Assembly: GCF_041361465.1 (NCBI RefSeq)
Contig: NZ_JBGKAC010000001.1
Location: 434,001 to 498,000 of the forward strand
DNA: 64,000 bases
Direction of reading: 5' to 3'
DNA from: Halobaculum sp. MBLA0143
Lineage (GTDB): Archaea > Halobacteriota > Halobacteria > Halobacteriales > Haloferacaceae
The notes beneath the pieces are model-generated. The model made no database searches and was not told the origin of the DNA. It saw nothing but the letters and a program-made list of their open reading frames with translations. Of the stretch, positions 25,907-34,814 are shown piece by piece. Every line of letters starts with the position of its first letter. Position 1 is the first letter of the stretch. The translations under genes were made by a program, and so were the position numbers.

Positions 25907-28900
25907 CGAACTCTGCCGCAGGTGTGGTTTCGAGGCCGAACATCGTCTCGACCGTCGCACTCGCGTCGACACTCCGGAGGAGGTGGTTGCGGAGTCGCTC
26001 GGCAACGACGTAGCTAAGCCCGTCGCCCTGCTCGACGCCAGCGATACAGCCCGACAGCTGAAGCGTCTCGACACAGTCGTCTACGTCCGGAGAGTGGAAC
26101 AGCGTCTCTAGTCGGTCGTGATCGACGCTGTCGTCGACGAGGGTGTCGACGGCCGACTCGGGGTACTCGCGCTCCCCGCCCAACTGGGCCTCGGCGACAG
26201 TGTGTTTGATCCTGAGCGCAGTCGTAGTCGACAGTGTCTCCGAGTCGCGCCCGAGCTGCCGACAGCGGTCGACCCCCGCCAACACCTCTTGTGTCACCTG
26301 GTCGACGACGTACTCGAACGGGGTGTCGAGCGTGGCGTCAACGGCGGCTCGAACGCCTGACTCGGCGATGTCTGGAGAGAGCCGGTCGACGAACGCTTCG
26401 CTGGTCCACAGCCGTTCGGCTTCGACCTGTGGGTTGTAGCCGACACGGAGAAGCGACTCCAGAACGCTCCCTGGGTCGCGGTCGATCTCCTCGAAGGCGA
26501 GGTCAACGACACCCTGGCCCCCTTCGGTCCGTTCGAACACGTACACCTCCCGTTCGGCTTCGTCGAACCCGTACAGGAGACTCGTCGTGTTGACACTGCT
26601 CACGTCGGCGACGAGCTGAAGCAGGAAGTGCGCGGCCGTGTGGTGGACCAGATACTCGAACGGTACGTCGGCGTCCTCGGGCTGGTACTGCTCTACGGCC
26701 GCTCGGACACCGTCACCGAGGCTGTCGAGGAACGGTCCGAGGTCGAACACGAGCCCCCGGGTGTTCAGGTGAAATCCCAGCGGGCGCTCCGGGCTCTCGA
26801 TCCGGCGTTCGTCTCGCTCGGATGCGAACCGGTACACCCACTCGCCGTCGACCTGTATCGGATCCGCGGGCGTGATTTCGAGTGTGACCCCTTCGAGCGT
26901 GACTGTGGGCGACACGTCCGCGAGTGCGAGGTTGCCGACCTGTTCGTCGACGTGCCGGTCTCGCAACTGGGTGGCGACTTCCGGTTCGGCGTGGATCTTT
27001 CCCTCTTCGTAAGTGTCGTGCCGGAGACAGTCTCCGTCGGTGTGGGTCAGACAGACCGGACAGTACTGGACGACGTTCTGCGCCTCGTCGCCGGCGAGAT
27101 CTTCGTACTCCGTGAGCCGGATCTCGTCGGGGACGAGGACACCGTCCTCCTGACGGCCGTCGACACTCTCGGTGAGCGTGAACTGGACGGTGCCGTCGTC
27201 GGTGACCTCCGTCCGCGGGAGGAAGGCACGAAGCGTGCCCTGGTCGGACCGGTACTCGCTGCGGTACGGAACGTACGTGCTGAGGATACTGTCGATCGAC
27301 TCCTGGCTACCGTCGACCGCGTTCTGGTCGCCGAAGACAGTGACGAACCGACCGGCAGAGCCGTAGTAGTCCGGTGGGACGAACCAGATCTCTTCGTCCA
27401 CCGACTCGCCGGCCGCTTCCCAAAACCGACTGACGTAGTAACTACACCGGAGAAGGTGTTTGACGCCGTACAAGCTCTTGTACGGCTGCTCGCTCAGGTC
27501 GATGTACGCTTCGAGTTCGTCGACTGCTTCACCGAGATAGAACAGTTGGGTCCGTTGGTCGAAGTACCGTTCCAATCGGCCGTCCGACTGGAGATCACGG
27601 AGCCGTTCGAGCACGTCGTCCACCTCGTCGAGTCGACCGGCGTTCACCCGGGGGACAGCCCCGTCGTCGGCACGGTCGGCCGCCCGTTGGATCGGACGCA
27701 TCCGCCCCGAGACACCGAACAGCCTGTCGACGACGCTCTCGAACTCGGAGACCGACTCGGTCGGTGTCCACGACCCGCGCGTCGCCGCCGCCGTCTCCTC
27801 TCGTAGCGCCTCGAGTTCGGCTTCGAGTTCCTCCGGGTCTCCCGGCGGTGACTCCCCGGCGCTCTCGATCCGGTCGACGTAGCCCTGAATCTGTCCCCGG
27901 AGGCTGTCGATCAGGTCTCGGAGCTCGTCGCGGACACGGAAGGTGTACTCTCGGACGGCCTCGCTTCCGCGGACGATCGTGTCGCCGTCCCGATCGAAGT
28001 GTTCGGTCAGCTCGGCGAGTTCGGCGTCGACCTCCTCGGCGGTCGCCTCGACGGCGGCCGATAGCCCCCCGGCGACGTGCTCCGACAGCGCTGGCTCGCC
28101 CGGCACGTCGACCGAGCGGTCGAACCACTCGTCGAAGAACGTCTGCGGGTCGGTCACGAACTCGTAGACGGCATCGTAGCCCAACTCCTCACGGAGGAAC
28201 CGGTCGAGAAACTCGAGGTGTTCGTCTCGCTTCGAATCGAACCCGCCGCGGTACTCCGCCTCGACGGCGCTCGCACACTCCGAGTACAGCCGCAACGTCG
28301 AGTGAATCCACTCGACGACGGGGTTGTCGATCTTCAGCGGAGTCCGAATGTCCGATCCGAGGAAGCGTTCGGCCCGGTAGAAGACGTTCGCGTCGTCGGT
28401 GAGGTTCGAGAGGAGCACGACGACGTGAGCGTCGTCTCCACGCTGACGCCCGGCGCGTCCGGCACGCTGGTTGAACGACGACAGGTCCCACGGTGTCCGG
28501 TACTGGGTGACGACGCCGATGTCACCGATGTCGATTCCGACCTCCAAGAACGAGGTGGAAAACAGGAGGTTGCTGTCGGCCGCCTCGCCGGCGTCGAACC
28601 CCTCGTCGGCGTACACGCGGGTCGTGTTCAACGGTCTGTCGACGAACGACCGGCCGAACGACGACGCGACCGCCGGCCAGTTCTCCTCTCCGTCACCGCC
28701 GAAGTGGTAGCGCCACAGCCCCCGGTCTGCGTCTGCCTTCCGGAACTGCGCGGACTTCTGGTTGATCTGGGAGATACTGTCGATGAAGGACAACACCTTA
28801 CTCTCGCTGCCGTCGGCGTCGGGGCCGGTGAGGGTGTGCCCGAGCAGCATCGACTGTTGGATCGCCATTGAGGAGACGGGGACATCCTCGGCCGCAGACA

Positions 28901-29993
28901 GGAAGTAGTAGTGCACACTGTCGTCGTGGCTGTCGTCGTAGTCGCTGTCCGGGGGTTCGACGGTCTCGATCCGGTCGTCGTCGTCGATGCCGAAGATCCG
29001 CCGACCGAACTGTTCGGGGTCGTCGATGGTCGCGCTGGAGCCGATCCACCGCAGCGGGCTCTCGGAGACGCTGTCGACGTTCCGGACGATCCGCGCCGCG
29101 TGAGCTCCCCGAAGCTGAGTGTAGAGGTGGACCTCGTCGAGCACAATCGTGTCGAGGTGGTCGACGAGATCGTAGTTGGGCTTCAGTGCGAAGCTCTCCA
29201 GCGATTCGAGCGTCGTCAGCAGGATGTCGGGACGACTGTCGTGGACGACATCACTGCGCGGGAGGACAACCTGACGGTGGTCGAACCGGTGGCTCGGGTC
29301 GGCCTCACACTGGAGTCGGTAGCCCCGACCGTCACGGGTCACTTCGAAGGCGTTGGGGTCGCCGTCGTCGCCACACCAACAGTTCGTGAGTGCGAGCCGG
29401 TCGGGGCCACCGGCGCTCCGCTCGACGTAGTCTCTCTGGCCCACCTTGTCGTTCCGGTACGGCTGGCCGCCGGTGTAGAGCCCGACGGAGAGGTCTGTCC
29501 CCGTCTGCTCGCCGATCCGGTGGACGTACTCCAGCACACGTTCGAGTTGGTCTTGCAGCAGTGCTCGCCGTGGGTAGACCATCGCCACGCTGTCCTGTCG
29601 ATCGTCGACGAGGTGCTGGAACAACGCCCCCAGGAACGCCTCCGTCTTGCCGAAGCCCGTCGGCGCCGACAGGACGGCCGCGGTCGACGACCCACGACGC
29701 TTCGCCTGGCGGTGGAGCCGATTCACCGTCTGCCAGCTGTCCACTTGGAAGTCGAGCGGATCGAACTCGAAGATGTCCGCCACCCGCTGGACGAACTCGT
29801 CGTCACCGTCGTACGGCGAAGAGGCACGCCGGTCCTGCCGCTCGTGTTCGTACTTCACCGCGTCCGCGACGTACGGACGATCACCCTGATCGTCCGAGTC
29901 GAACAGCTGCCGGTTGGACAACATCGCGTCCAGTAAATCGGCGACTCCGTCGGGGTACCGCGTCTCGTCGGAGGCTCGATCGAAGTAGCGCAC
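25878..29993 (-). CDS. Giant DEAD/DEAH-box helicase with DUF1998-like C-terminus (DpdJ-like)
   Basis: 1371 residues. Superfamily 2 helicase core: Walker A APTGFGKT (Lys 116), DEVH at 286-289, GSSATID (motif III), then helicase lobe 2 with LLFSTSFLEVGIDIGDIG and FNQRAGRAGRQRGD (motifs V and VI). Lobe 1 carries a cysteine cluster between motifs I and II. A long helical region (about 640-900) follows, then YCPVCLTHTDGDC (zinc-ribbon-like) and a DUF1998-like segment (HTAAHFLLQLVADVSSVNT, YVFERTEGGQGVV). GTG at 29993 is chosen since CCTTTTTTAC (complement, 30020-30029) is placed for a leaderless start. It is co-transcribed with the PLD nuclease. It resembles DpdJ; a DISARM DrmA/DrmB-type role is the alternative. 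Confidence 0.75.
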   Translation of the reverse strand: MRYFDRASDETRYPDGVADLLDAMLSNRQLFDSDDQGDRPYVADAVKYEHERQDRRASSPYDGDDEFVQRVADIFEFDPLDFQVDSWQTVNRLHRQAKRRGSSTAAVLSAPTGFGKTEAFLGALFQHLVDDRQDSVAMVYPRRALLQDQLERVLEYVHRIGEQTGTDLSVGLYTGGQPYRNDKVGQRDYVERSAGGPDRLALTNCWCGDDGDPNAFEVTRDGRGYRLQCEADPSHRFDHRQVVLPRSDVVHDSRPDILLTTLESLESFALKPNYDLVDHLDTIVLDEVHLYTQLRGAHAARIVRNVDSVSESPLRWIGSSATIDDPEQFGRRIFGIDDDDRIETVEPPDSDYDDSHDDSVHYYFLSAAEDVPVSSMAIQQSMLLGHTLTGPDADGSESKVLSFIDSISQINQKSAQFRKADADRGLWRYHFGGDGEENWPAVASSFGRSFVDRPLNTTRVYADEGFDAGEAADSNLLFSTSFLEVGIDIGDIGVVTQYRTPWDLSSFNQRAGRAGRQRGDDAHVVVLLSNLTDDANVFYRAERFLGSDIRTPLKIDNPVVEWIHSTLRLYSECASAVEAEYRGGFDSKRDEHLEFLDRFLREELGYDAVYEFVTDPQTFFDEWFDRSVDVPGEPALSEHVAGGLSAAVEATAEEVDAELAELTEHFDRDGDTIVRGSEAVREYTFRVRDELRDLIDSLRGQIQGYVDRIESAGESPPGDPEELEAELEALREETAAATRGSWTPTESVSEFESVVDRLFGVSGRMRPIQRAADRADDGAVPRVNAGRLDEVDDVLERLRDLQSDGRLERYFDQRTQLFYLGEAVDELEAYIDLSEQPYKSLYGVKHLLRCSYYVSRFWEAAGESVDEEIWFVPPDYYGSAGRFVTVFGDQNAVDGSQESIDSILSTYVPYRSEYRSDQGTLRAFLPRTEVTDDGTVQFTLTESVDGRQEDGVLVPDEIRLTEYEDLAGDEAQNVVQYCPVCLTHTDGDCLRHDTYEEGKIHAEPEVATQLRDRHVDEQVGNLALADVSPTVTLEGVTLEITPADPIQVDGEWVYRFASERDERRIESPERPLGFHLNTRGLVFDLGPFLDSLGDGVRAAVEQYQPEDADVPFEYLVHHTAAHFLLQLVADVSSVNTTSLLYGFDEAEREVYVFERTEGGQGVVDLAFEEIDRDPGSVLESLLRVGYNPQVEAERLWTSEAFVDRLSPDIAESGVRAAVDATLDTPFEYVVDQVTQEVLAGVDRCRQLGRDSETLSTTTALRIKHTVAEAQLGGEREYPESAVDTLVDDSVDHDRLETLFHSPDVDDCVETLQLSGCIAGVEQGDGLSYVVAERLRNHLLRSVDASATVETMFGLETTPAAEFDDTSIFLDF

Positions 29994-30181
29994 GTCGCCT
30001 CTCTGGAGGGTGAGAGGGCGTAAAAAAGGTCGGGTCCCGCCGAGTCTACCGGAGATCGCGCGGACCGACGGCGTTGTCACTATCCGCCGTCGCTGGCGTC
30101 GTGGTGGGAATCATCTGTCGTTGGGCGTGACTTTGAGTTTAGACGTAGCTCGCCGCGGGGCGAGCGTCGGTCGGTTCATCG

Positions 30182-30442
30182 CTAGCCTCGGTTCAGGTAC
30201 TTGAGTGCCGCACAGACGAGCGGGACAGCCAGAATCCCGACAGGCACCCACGGGGGCAATGTGAAGCCTATCAGCCAGGCCAATCCTTTGAGGAGACCGA
30301 CCGCTGGGCTAATCCGACAGTAACCCTGCCAAATCTCCTGCATCGGTGTGACCTGCCCACCGTTGGATGGTCCGTCACCGTCGCTGTCGCTGTCAGTTGT
30401 CTCGCTGTTCGCCTCGTTCGTACCTCGTGTCTTCTCAATCAT
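30182..30442 (-). CDS. Small acidic membrane protein with duplicated N-terminus
   Basis: 86 residues: an Asp/Ser/Glu/Thr-rich hydrophilic head (MIEKTRGTNEANSETTDSDS) and a C-terminal half with two hydrophobic stretches (about 48-62 and 64-82, LKGLAWLIGFTLPPWVPVGI). The head is repeated just upstream at 30444-30539. GC is lower than in core genes. No family recognised; it may belong to the integrated element or to the defence cassette. Confidence 0.5.
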   Translation of the reverse strand: MIEKTRGTNEANSETTDSDSDGDGPSNGGQVTPMQEIWQGYCRISPAVGLLKGLAWLIGFTLPPWVPVGILAVPLVCAALKYLNRG

Positions 30443-30539
30443 ATCAGATTTTAGCGCTGGGTAGCCGCCCATCGCCGTCGCTGTCGCTGTCAGTTGTCTC
30501 GTTGTTCGCCTCGCCCGTGCCGCGTGTTGTCTCAGTCAT
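30378..30539 (-). repeat. Imperfect 65-bp direct repeat making two tandem N-termini
   Basis: Bases 30378-30442 and 30475-30539 match at most positions and are offset by 97 bp. Both encode, on the complement, ATG plus about 24 codons of the same acidic head (M-I/T-E-K/T-TRGT...). The upstream copy is a 31-codon ORF (30444-30539) that stops one base before the start of the downstream gene. It looks like a local tandem duplication followed by loss of the first copy's membrane half. Confidence 0.6.
30444..30539 (-). pseudogene. Truncated tandem copy of the small acidic protein
   Basis: 31 codons, MTETTRGTGEANNETTDSDS followed by a short unrelated end and TGA. It matches only the hydrophilic head of the 86-residue neighbour. 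Either a decayed duplicate or a real micropeptide translated ahead of the neighbour, since its stop and the next ATG are separated by a single base. The frame extends upstream to 30878 in basic, low-quality sequence that I do not regard as coding. Confidence 0.45.
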
Positions 30540-31454
30540 CTTTCGATTTGGCTGTTGCTGGTACCCCCGATACACCGGCGTCTGTCGCAGTCGGCTGGAG
30601 CTATCGCTGCTCCTCCGCCCCTGCGGCCGCTTGACACCCTGGCGTCGGGGTGGTGGCCGAGAAGCTTCACGCTTCACGACCACGTCGTGCTGGTTCGCTC
30701 CGCCAGTCCCCTCGCCCACTTCTGTAGCAGGGACAGGTTCTCTTCCGCCTGGCGGTGGTCTCCTCTTCACGCTGACGTACGGCGGACTAGCTCGCCCCTT
30801 CTTGCACCCATCGCCGGGCGCAGCAAGACTTGCCATCCGTTCCCGAGGGTTCTCAATGCCTCGGGGAGTCGCGTACATTCCCGTGTATATAACAGGGAGG
30901 CCATGGTTATAAACCTTTGTTCCAGGATTACAATAGATAGATAAACAAGATAATGTCGACTATATTTTGCCTTGTATGTAGACAGTATGATCAGGAGTAG
31001 AAATTTGAGGATTTCCTGTGGTCTGTGAGGGGAGGGGGAGGGGGGTCCGACGAGGTTGTGTGTGGTATCGAGCCTAAAGTTTGAATCAGACATCCATGGT
31101 TTGGACACAAGTCTCGGCGGGGATGGCTCCTCCTCTTAAATGGGTGTCTTCGCCCAGGTTTATTTGGAATGCTGATGCTTGAAATAATGTTTGAGGGTCG
31201 GACTACTTCTGCAGTGACTCCTACACTTTGGAGGCAGTATTTCATAGTTCTGGAATTCTGGCCCTCCCGTATACTGCCTCTCCAGCCAGCACAATAGCTC
31301 CAAGGGCGCTCTAGAGAGAAATTCGCTCTAAAGAGAGGCTTACGAAGCACAGCAGTAATTCAAGACGCATCAATACAGCCAGTGTAATAGCTATGACATG
31401 AGAGCGCCAATGCAGAGACAAAGATCTTAACCCACACGATCCCCACCACGCTCC
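30540..31454. other. Long AT-richer non-coding region with promoters
   Basis: About 900 bases. 30540-30880 is GC-rich but has no convincing gene. 30885-31440 is strikingly AT-rich (GTGTATATAACA, GGTTATAAACC, GATAAACAAGATAATG) with stop codons in all frames, unlike the rest of the window. A purine tract of G4-A-G5-A-G6 lies at 31029-31045. At the right end GATCTTAA (31423-31430) is placed 25-32 bases before the GTG at 31455 and is the promoter of the TGT operon. Possible decayed insertion sequence or replication/regulatory DNA of the element; nothing more can be identified. Confidence 0.5.
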
Positions 31455-31967
31455 GTGAACACGCTGCTCGTCCAATCCTGCTCTTCTCGGAAGACAGCAA
31501 CGACAGAGCCTCTCCCGGCGATAGAGCTGTACGACGGCTACTTCTACCGCATCCTGAAGAAGGCGCGCCGTGAGACGGATGAACTCCCGGTCGATATCCG
31601 GATTCTGTCTGCCGAACACGGACTACTCCACCCGGAGACGCCCATCGAGCCGTACGACCGAGAGATGGACGCCGAGCGCGCCGCCGAGTTACGCGAGTCC
31701 GTCGTCGCGACGCTCGCCGACCTCGCGGGCGACTACGACCGGGTGGTAATTGTCGGGGGCACACAATACCGCTCCGCGACCGAGGGGCTCGCGGCGGCGA
31801 CGGACACGCCGGTCCACTACGTTCGCGGCGACGGGATCGGGGAGATGGGGGGGAAGCTGAAGCGGTTCCTCCACGGTGACGACGCGGCAGTCGTTGACGA
31901 CACCTCGACGGACGACGATCCACGTCGAGCAGACGAGCAACGACCGTCGAGCTGCGCGGGGGACTGA
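31455..31967 (+). CDS. DUF6884-like protein (ArcS/YaaA-related fold), first gene of the TGT operon
   Basis: 170 residues. The pattern LLVQSCSSRKT...PAIELYDGYFYRILKKAR...DIRILSAEHGLLHPETPIEPYD is that of DUF6884 proteins: an N-terminal Cys-Ser-x-x-Lys strand, a 'LY.g.f' helix and 'SA.HGLl.p...i.pYd'. This resembles the Cys/Lys signature of the ArcS core domain, so it may act on the 7-deazaguanine base or on DNA. GTG at 31455 is fixed by a TATA box at the leaderless distance. The stop TGA overlaps the ATG of the TGT gene by one base, so it is coupled to a base-exchange enzyme. The C-terminal 40 residues are disordered and acidic. Confidence 0.65.
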   Translation: MNTLLVQSCSSRKTATTEPLPAIELYDGYFYRILKKARRETDELPVDIRILSAEHGLLHPETPIEPYDREMDAERAAELRESVVATLADLAGDYDRVVIVGGTQYRSATEGLAAATDTPVHYVRGDGIGEMGGKLKRFLHGDDAAVVDDTSTDDDPRRADEQRPSSCAGD

Positions 31968-33238
31968 TGTCGAACACGCGCACGCACGCGGACGGAGACG
32001 AGCGAGACGGAGACGAGCCACCGTTCGCGTTCACCGTCGAGGCGACCGCCGGCGACGCGCGAGCGGGACGGCTCCGCGTCCGCGACACGGAGCTTCCCAC
32101 CCCGGCGATGTTCCCGGTGGTCAACTTCTACGGCGGTGGTCGCCCGAGAAGCTTCTTCGGCGGGGGGATCTACCGAACCGTGAAGGAACTCGCCGTCGGT
32201 GTCGAGCGTGTCGACGGCGTCGCCGCGCCGGAGTACTTCGACGCTACGATGATGTCCGTCGCCTCGCTCACCGACTACGGAATCTCCGAAGACCTGTTCG
32301 AGACGTACCGCGACACGGAGCTGTTGGAGCGTTCGGAGTTCGAGTCGTTAGAGAGCCTGCTGTTCCTCGACTCGGGCGGGTTCAAGTTCCTCGGCGACGG
32401 CCAGTTGGAGGGGAACGGCTTCGCCGTCGAGATGGACCAGACGGCTGTGTACGAGATTCAACGTGATCTCGGCGGCGACGTGCTCGTCAACCTCGACCAC
32501 CCGATTGCACCGGACGACGACCACGCGACCCGCGTCGAGAAGGCCAGGAAGACCGCCGAGAACGTCGAGACGTTCCTGTCGCTGACGGCCGACAGCGACG
32601 CGGCGCTGTACCTCACTCTCCACGGCTACAACTATTCGATGATGGACGAGTTTTTGGAGACAGTCACGGATGTCGTCCCGGCGTCGGTGCTTCGGGAGGG
32701 GTTCGACGGCATCGCGCTCGGGAGCCTCGTTCCAAAGAAAGACGATCGCGAGGCGTTGATCCAAGCGGTGAGTGACTGCCGTGAAGTGCTCGCCGACTGG
32801 GGAATGCGCGACCGACCATTGCACGTCCTCGGAATCGGCAGCCGTGCTATCCCGCTCCTCGTCGGAATGGGCGTCGACAGCTTCGACTCGACGACGTACG
32901 TCCAGAACGCCATCAACGGGAAGTACCAACAGTCGTTGGTCGACACCGTCCCGCTGGACGACGCCGACTTCGACCGGTGCGACTGTCCGGTGTGTTCTTC
33001 CGACGTGCTCGTCTCGCGGATGCGTGGCGACGCCGAGTACAAGAAAGACGTGCTCGGACCCGTCGCCGTTCACAACCTGATCGTCCAGAAGCGCGACGTG
33101 GCGGCGCTCAGAGAGACCGTCGCGTCGGGCGAGACCGGGCAAGTAATACAGTACCTCGAAGATACACTCGGACACCACGAGACGATGAGGAAACACGCAC
33201 ACGCAGTCGTCAACCGTTCGTTGGGAGGGTACTTCTGA
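31967..33238 (+). CDS. TGT-family transglycosylase, DpdA-like (predicted DNA guanine to preQ0 exchange)
   Basis: 423 residues. The queuine/archaeosine tRNA-ribosyltransferase fold is clear: LFLDSGGFKF (general-acid Asp 135), substrate-pocket strands (LVNLDHPI, YLTLHGYNYS), GIALGSLVPKK, and GMGVDSFDSTTY, where Asp 307 of FDS aligns with the catalytic nucleophile. The zinc site is complete: Cys 338, Cys 340, Cys 343 (CDCPVC) and a His in AVHNL about 25 residues on. There is no PUA domain, and the protein is shorter than archaeal tRNA TGT, as in DpdA. Placed between a DUF6884-like gene and a GHKL ATPase gene (adjacent TGA-ATG) inside a helicase/nuclease island, it more likely acts on DNA than tRNA. 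Confidence 0.8.
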   Translation: MSNTRTHADGDERDGDEPPFAFTVEATAGDARAGRLRVRDTELPTPAMFPVVNFYGGGRPRSFFGGGIYRTVKELAVGVERVDGVAAPEYFDATMMSVASLTDYGISEDLFETYRDTELLERSEFESLESLLFLDSGGFKFLGDGQLEGNGFAVEMDQTAVYEIQRDLGGDVLVNLDHPIAPDDDHATRVEKARKTAENVETFLSLTADSDAALYLTLHGYNYSMMDEFLETVTDVVPASVLREGFDGIALGSLVPKKDDREALIQAVSDCREVLADWGMRDRPLHVLGIGSRAIPLLVGMGVDSFDSTTYVQNAINGKYQQSLVDTVPLDDADFDRCDCPVCSSDVLVSRMRGDAEYKKDVLGPVAVHNLIVQKRDVAALRETVASGETGQVIQYLEDTLGHHETMRKHAHAVVNRSLGGYF

Positions 33239-34771
33239 ATGCTCCGTGAACCGACAGTGAACGAGGTCAACGAGTTTCTGGAGATCGCCTCCGACTTCGA
33301 GGACCCGTTGGAGGTGATCCGGGAGTCGTTGTCGAACGCCTACGACGCCGAGGCGACGACGGTCCGGATCGCCATCGAGCACGCCGAGAACGGCTCCGAC
33401 ATCGTGGTCGCCGACGACGGCCACGGCATGGACGACCGCGACCTCGCGTCGTTCTTCGACCTCGGTAACTCCCGCAAAGAGGACAGTATCGGGTACAAAG
33501 GACACGGAACCAAGATTTTCTACAAGTCCGACCGGATCACAGTCGAGACGGTCCACGACGGGACGGAGCGACGCGCGGTCATGGACGACCCCTGGCGAAA
33601 GCTCAACGACCGTGTCCTCCCGGAGTACGAGGTGACGGAAGACGACACGGACCTCGACGAGATGTCGACTCGAATCCGGATCGAGAACTTCCGGTCTGGC
33701 CAGGGGTTCGACCCGTCGAAGCTCACCTACAACAAGATCGAACACTACCTCTACTGGAAGACAATCGTCGGGTCGACCGCACACCACTTCGGAGACGACC
33801 ACCGTCGGATGCAGGTCGTCGTCGACCTCGACGAGCGAATCGACGACACCCGAGACAGTCTCGACACCCGGACGGGGTTCGAGTTCCCGGACGAACAGCT
33901 CGACCCCGGCGACGGCGACCAGCCGGCGGCGTACATGTGCAAACACTACCCACCCCGGGAGCTGTCGGTCGAGTACGACGGCGGGGAGACGACGGTTCAG
34001 ATGGTCGGGATGGTCGGCGGGAAGGCGGCGCGAAACGAACTCCCGACCTACGGGAAACACTCCGCGCAGTTCGGCGTCTGGCTCGCCAAAGACCACATCA
34101 AAGTCGAACGGATCAACGACACCCTCGCGCACGACAACGAGTTCCTCCACTTCATGTTCGTCGCCAACTGCCAGGACATCGAACTGGCCGCCAACCGGGA
34201 GTCGATCCGGAACAAGGCGAGTCCGGTGTTCGCGGCCATCCGCGAGGAGGTCTCGTACTACATGTCGAAGGTCGCCAACGACCCCTGGTTCGAGACGTAC
34301 CTGGAGGCTCGAAAGCGTGGTCGGTACGAGCGCCGCGTCGACGACGAGGCCGGCGGCGTGTCCGAGCGTCGCGCGGCCGTCGCCGACCGTGGCGGCTTCT
34401 CACCGTCAAACCGCCCGGAGCTGCTGGTCGGCCTCCAGCGTGCTACGGCCCGCGACGACACTCTCGACGTGACCGTCGAAGACTTCGCTCCCGGCTCCGA
34501 GGTCAACGCGCTGCTCACACGCGACGGAACGCTCGAGAACGCCGCCGTCGCACACACCCTCACCGGGCTCCTCGACGACGGCGTGCCACTCGAACCGGTC
34601 GACGTGGTCGTCTGTTGGGAGCAGGGCGACCCGACGGAGCTCCGCGAGTGGGAACGGCGCGACTACTTCGGCGGCAGCCTCGCAGTCGACACCGACGCCG
34701 GACGGCTCACCTACGACTCCGACGGTCGCCACACAGTCGACGTGCTCGAACTCGCACCGTACTTCGAGTGA
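33239..34771 (+). CDS. GHKL (Hsp90/MORC-like) ATPase
   Basis: 510 residues. Bergerat ATP fold: RESLSNAYDAEA (N-box with Glu/Asn, residues about 28-40), DDGHGMDDRDL (D-x-G-x-G, about 59-69) and GYKGHGTKIFYKSD (glycine-rich lid, about 83-96). The middle half is a transducer-like alpha/beta region (FGVWLAKDHIKVERINDT, ANCQDIELAANRESIRNK), typical of MORC/Hsp90-like GHKL proteins in bacterial conflict systems. The C-terminal 120 residues are a separate domain with no match I can name. It begins at the base after the TGT stop codon. Role: ATP-driven clamp or DNA remodelling linked to the modification or defence; inference. Confidence 0.8.
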   Translation: MLREPTVNEVNEFLEIASDFEDPLEVIRESLSNAYDAEATTVRIAIEHAENGSDIVVADDGHGMDDRDLASFFDLGNSRKEDSIGYKGHGTKIFYKSDRITVETVHDGTERRAVMDDPWRKLNDRVLPEYEVTEDDTDLDEMSTRIRIENFRSGQGFDPSKLTYNKIEHYLYWKTIVGSTAHHFGDDHRRMQVVVDLDERIDDTRDSLDTRTGFEFPDEQLDPGDGDQPAAYMCKHYPPRELSVEYDGGETTVQMVGMVGGKAARNELPTYGKHSAQFGVWLAKDHIKVERINDTLAHDNEFLHFMFVANCQDIELAANRESIRNKASPVFAAIREEVSYYMSKVANDPWFETYLEARKRGRYERRVDDEAGGVSERRAAVADRGGFSPSNRPELLVGLQRATARDDTLDVTVEDFAPGSEVNALLTRDGTLENAAVAHTLTGLLDDGVPLEPVDVVVCWEQGDPTELREWERRDYFGGSLAVDTDAGRLTYDSDGRHTVDVLELAPYFE

Positions 34772-34814
34772 CGGCGGGAGGGTCAGTCCGCCACCCGGGT
34801 CACTCTCGGTCAGT

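Noticed and set aside
25460-30029. DISARM system (DrmA/DrmB/DrmC)
   Set aside because: Helicase, DUF1998 and PLD parts fit, but there is no DNA methyltransferase in the island, and two TGT-family genes fit a dpd-type system better. Kept as an alternative in the entries.
30444-30878. 144-codon minus-strand gene upstream of the small acidic protein
   Set aside because: Its first 110 codons are basic and Pro/Arg-rich, unlike halophile proteins; only the last 31 codons, from an internal ATG at 30539, resemble the neighbour.
31029-31045. G-quadruplex
   Set aside because: Only three separate G runs (4, 5, 6) are present, so a canonical four-tract quadruplex is not formed without splitting one run.
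31967-33238. Ordinary tRNA archaeosine transglycosylase (ArcTGT)
   Set aside because: It lacks the C-terminal PUA region of archaeal tRNA TGT, is short, and is embedded in a helicase/nuclease operon. A tRNA role cannot be fully excluded.
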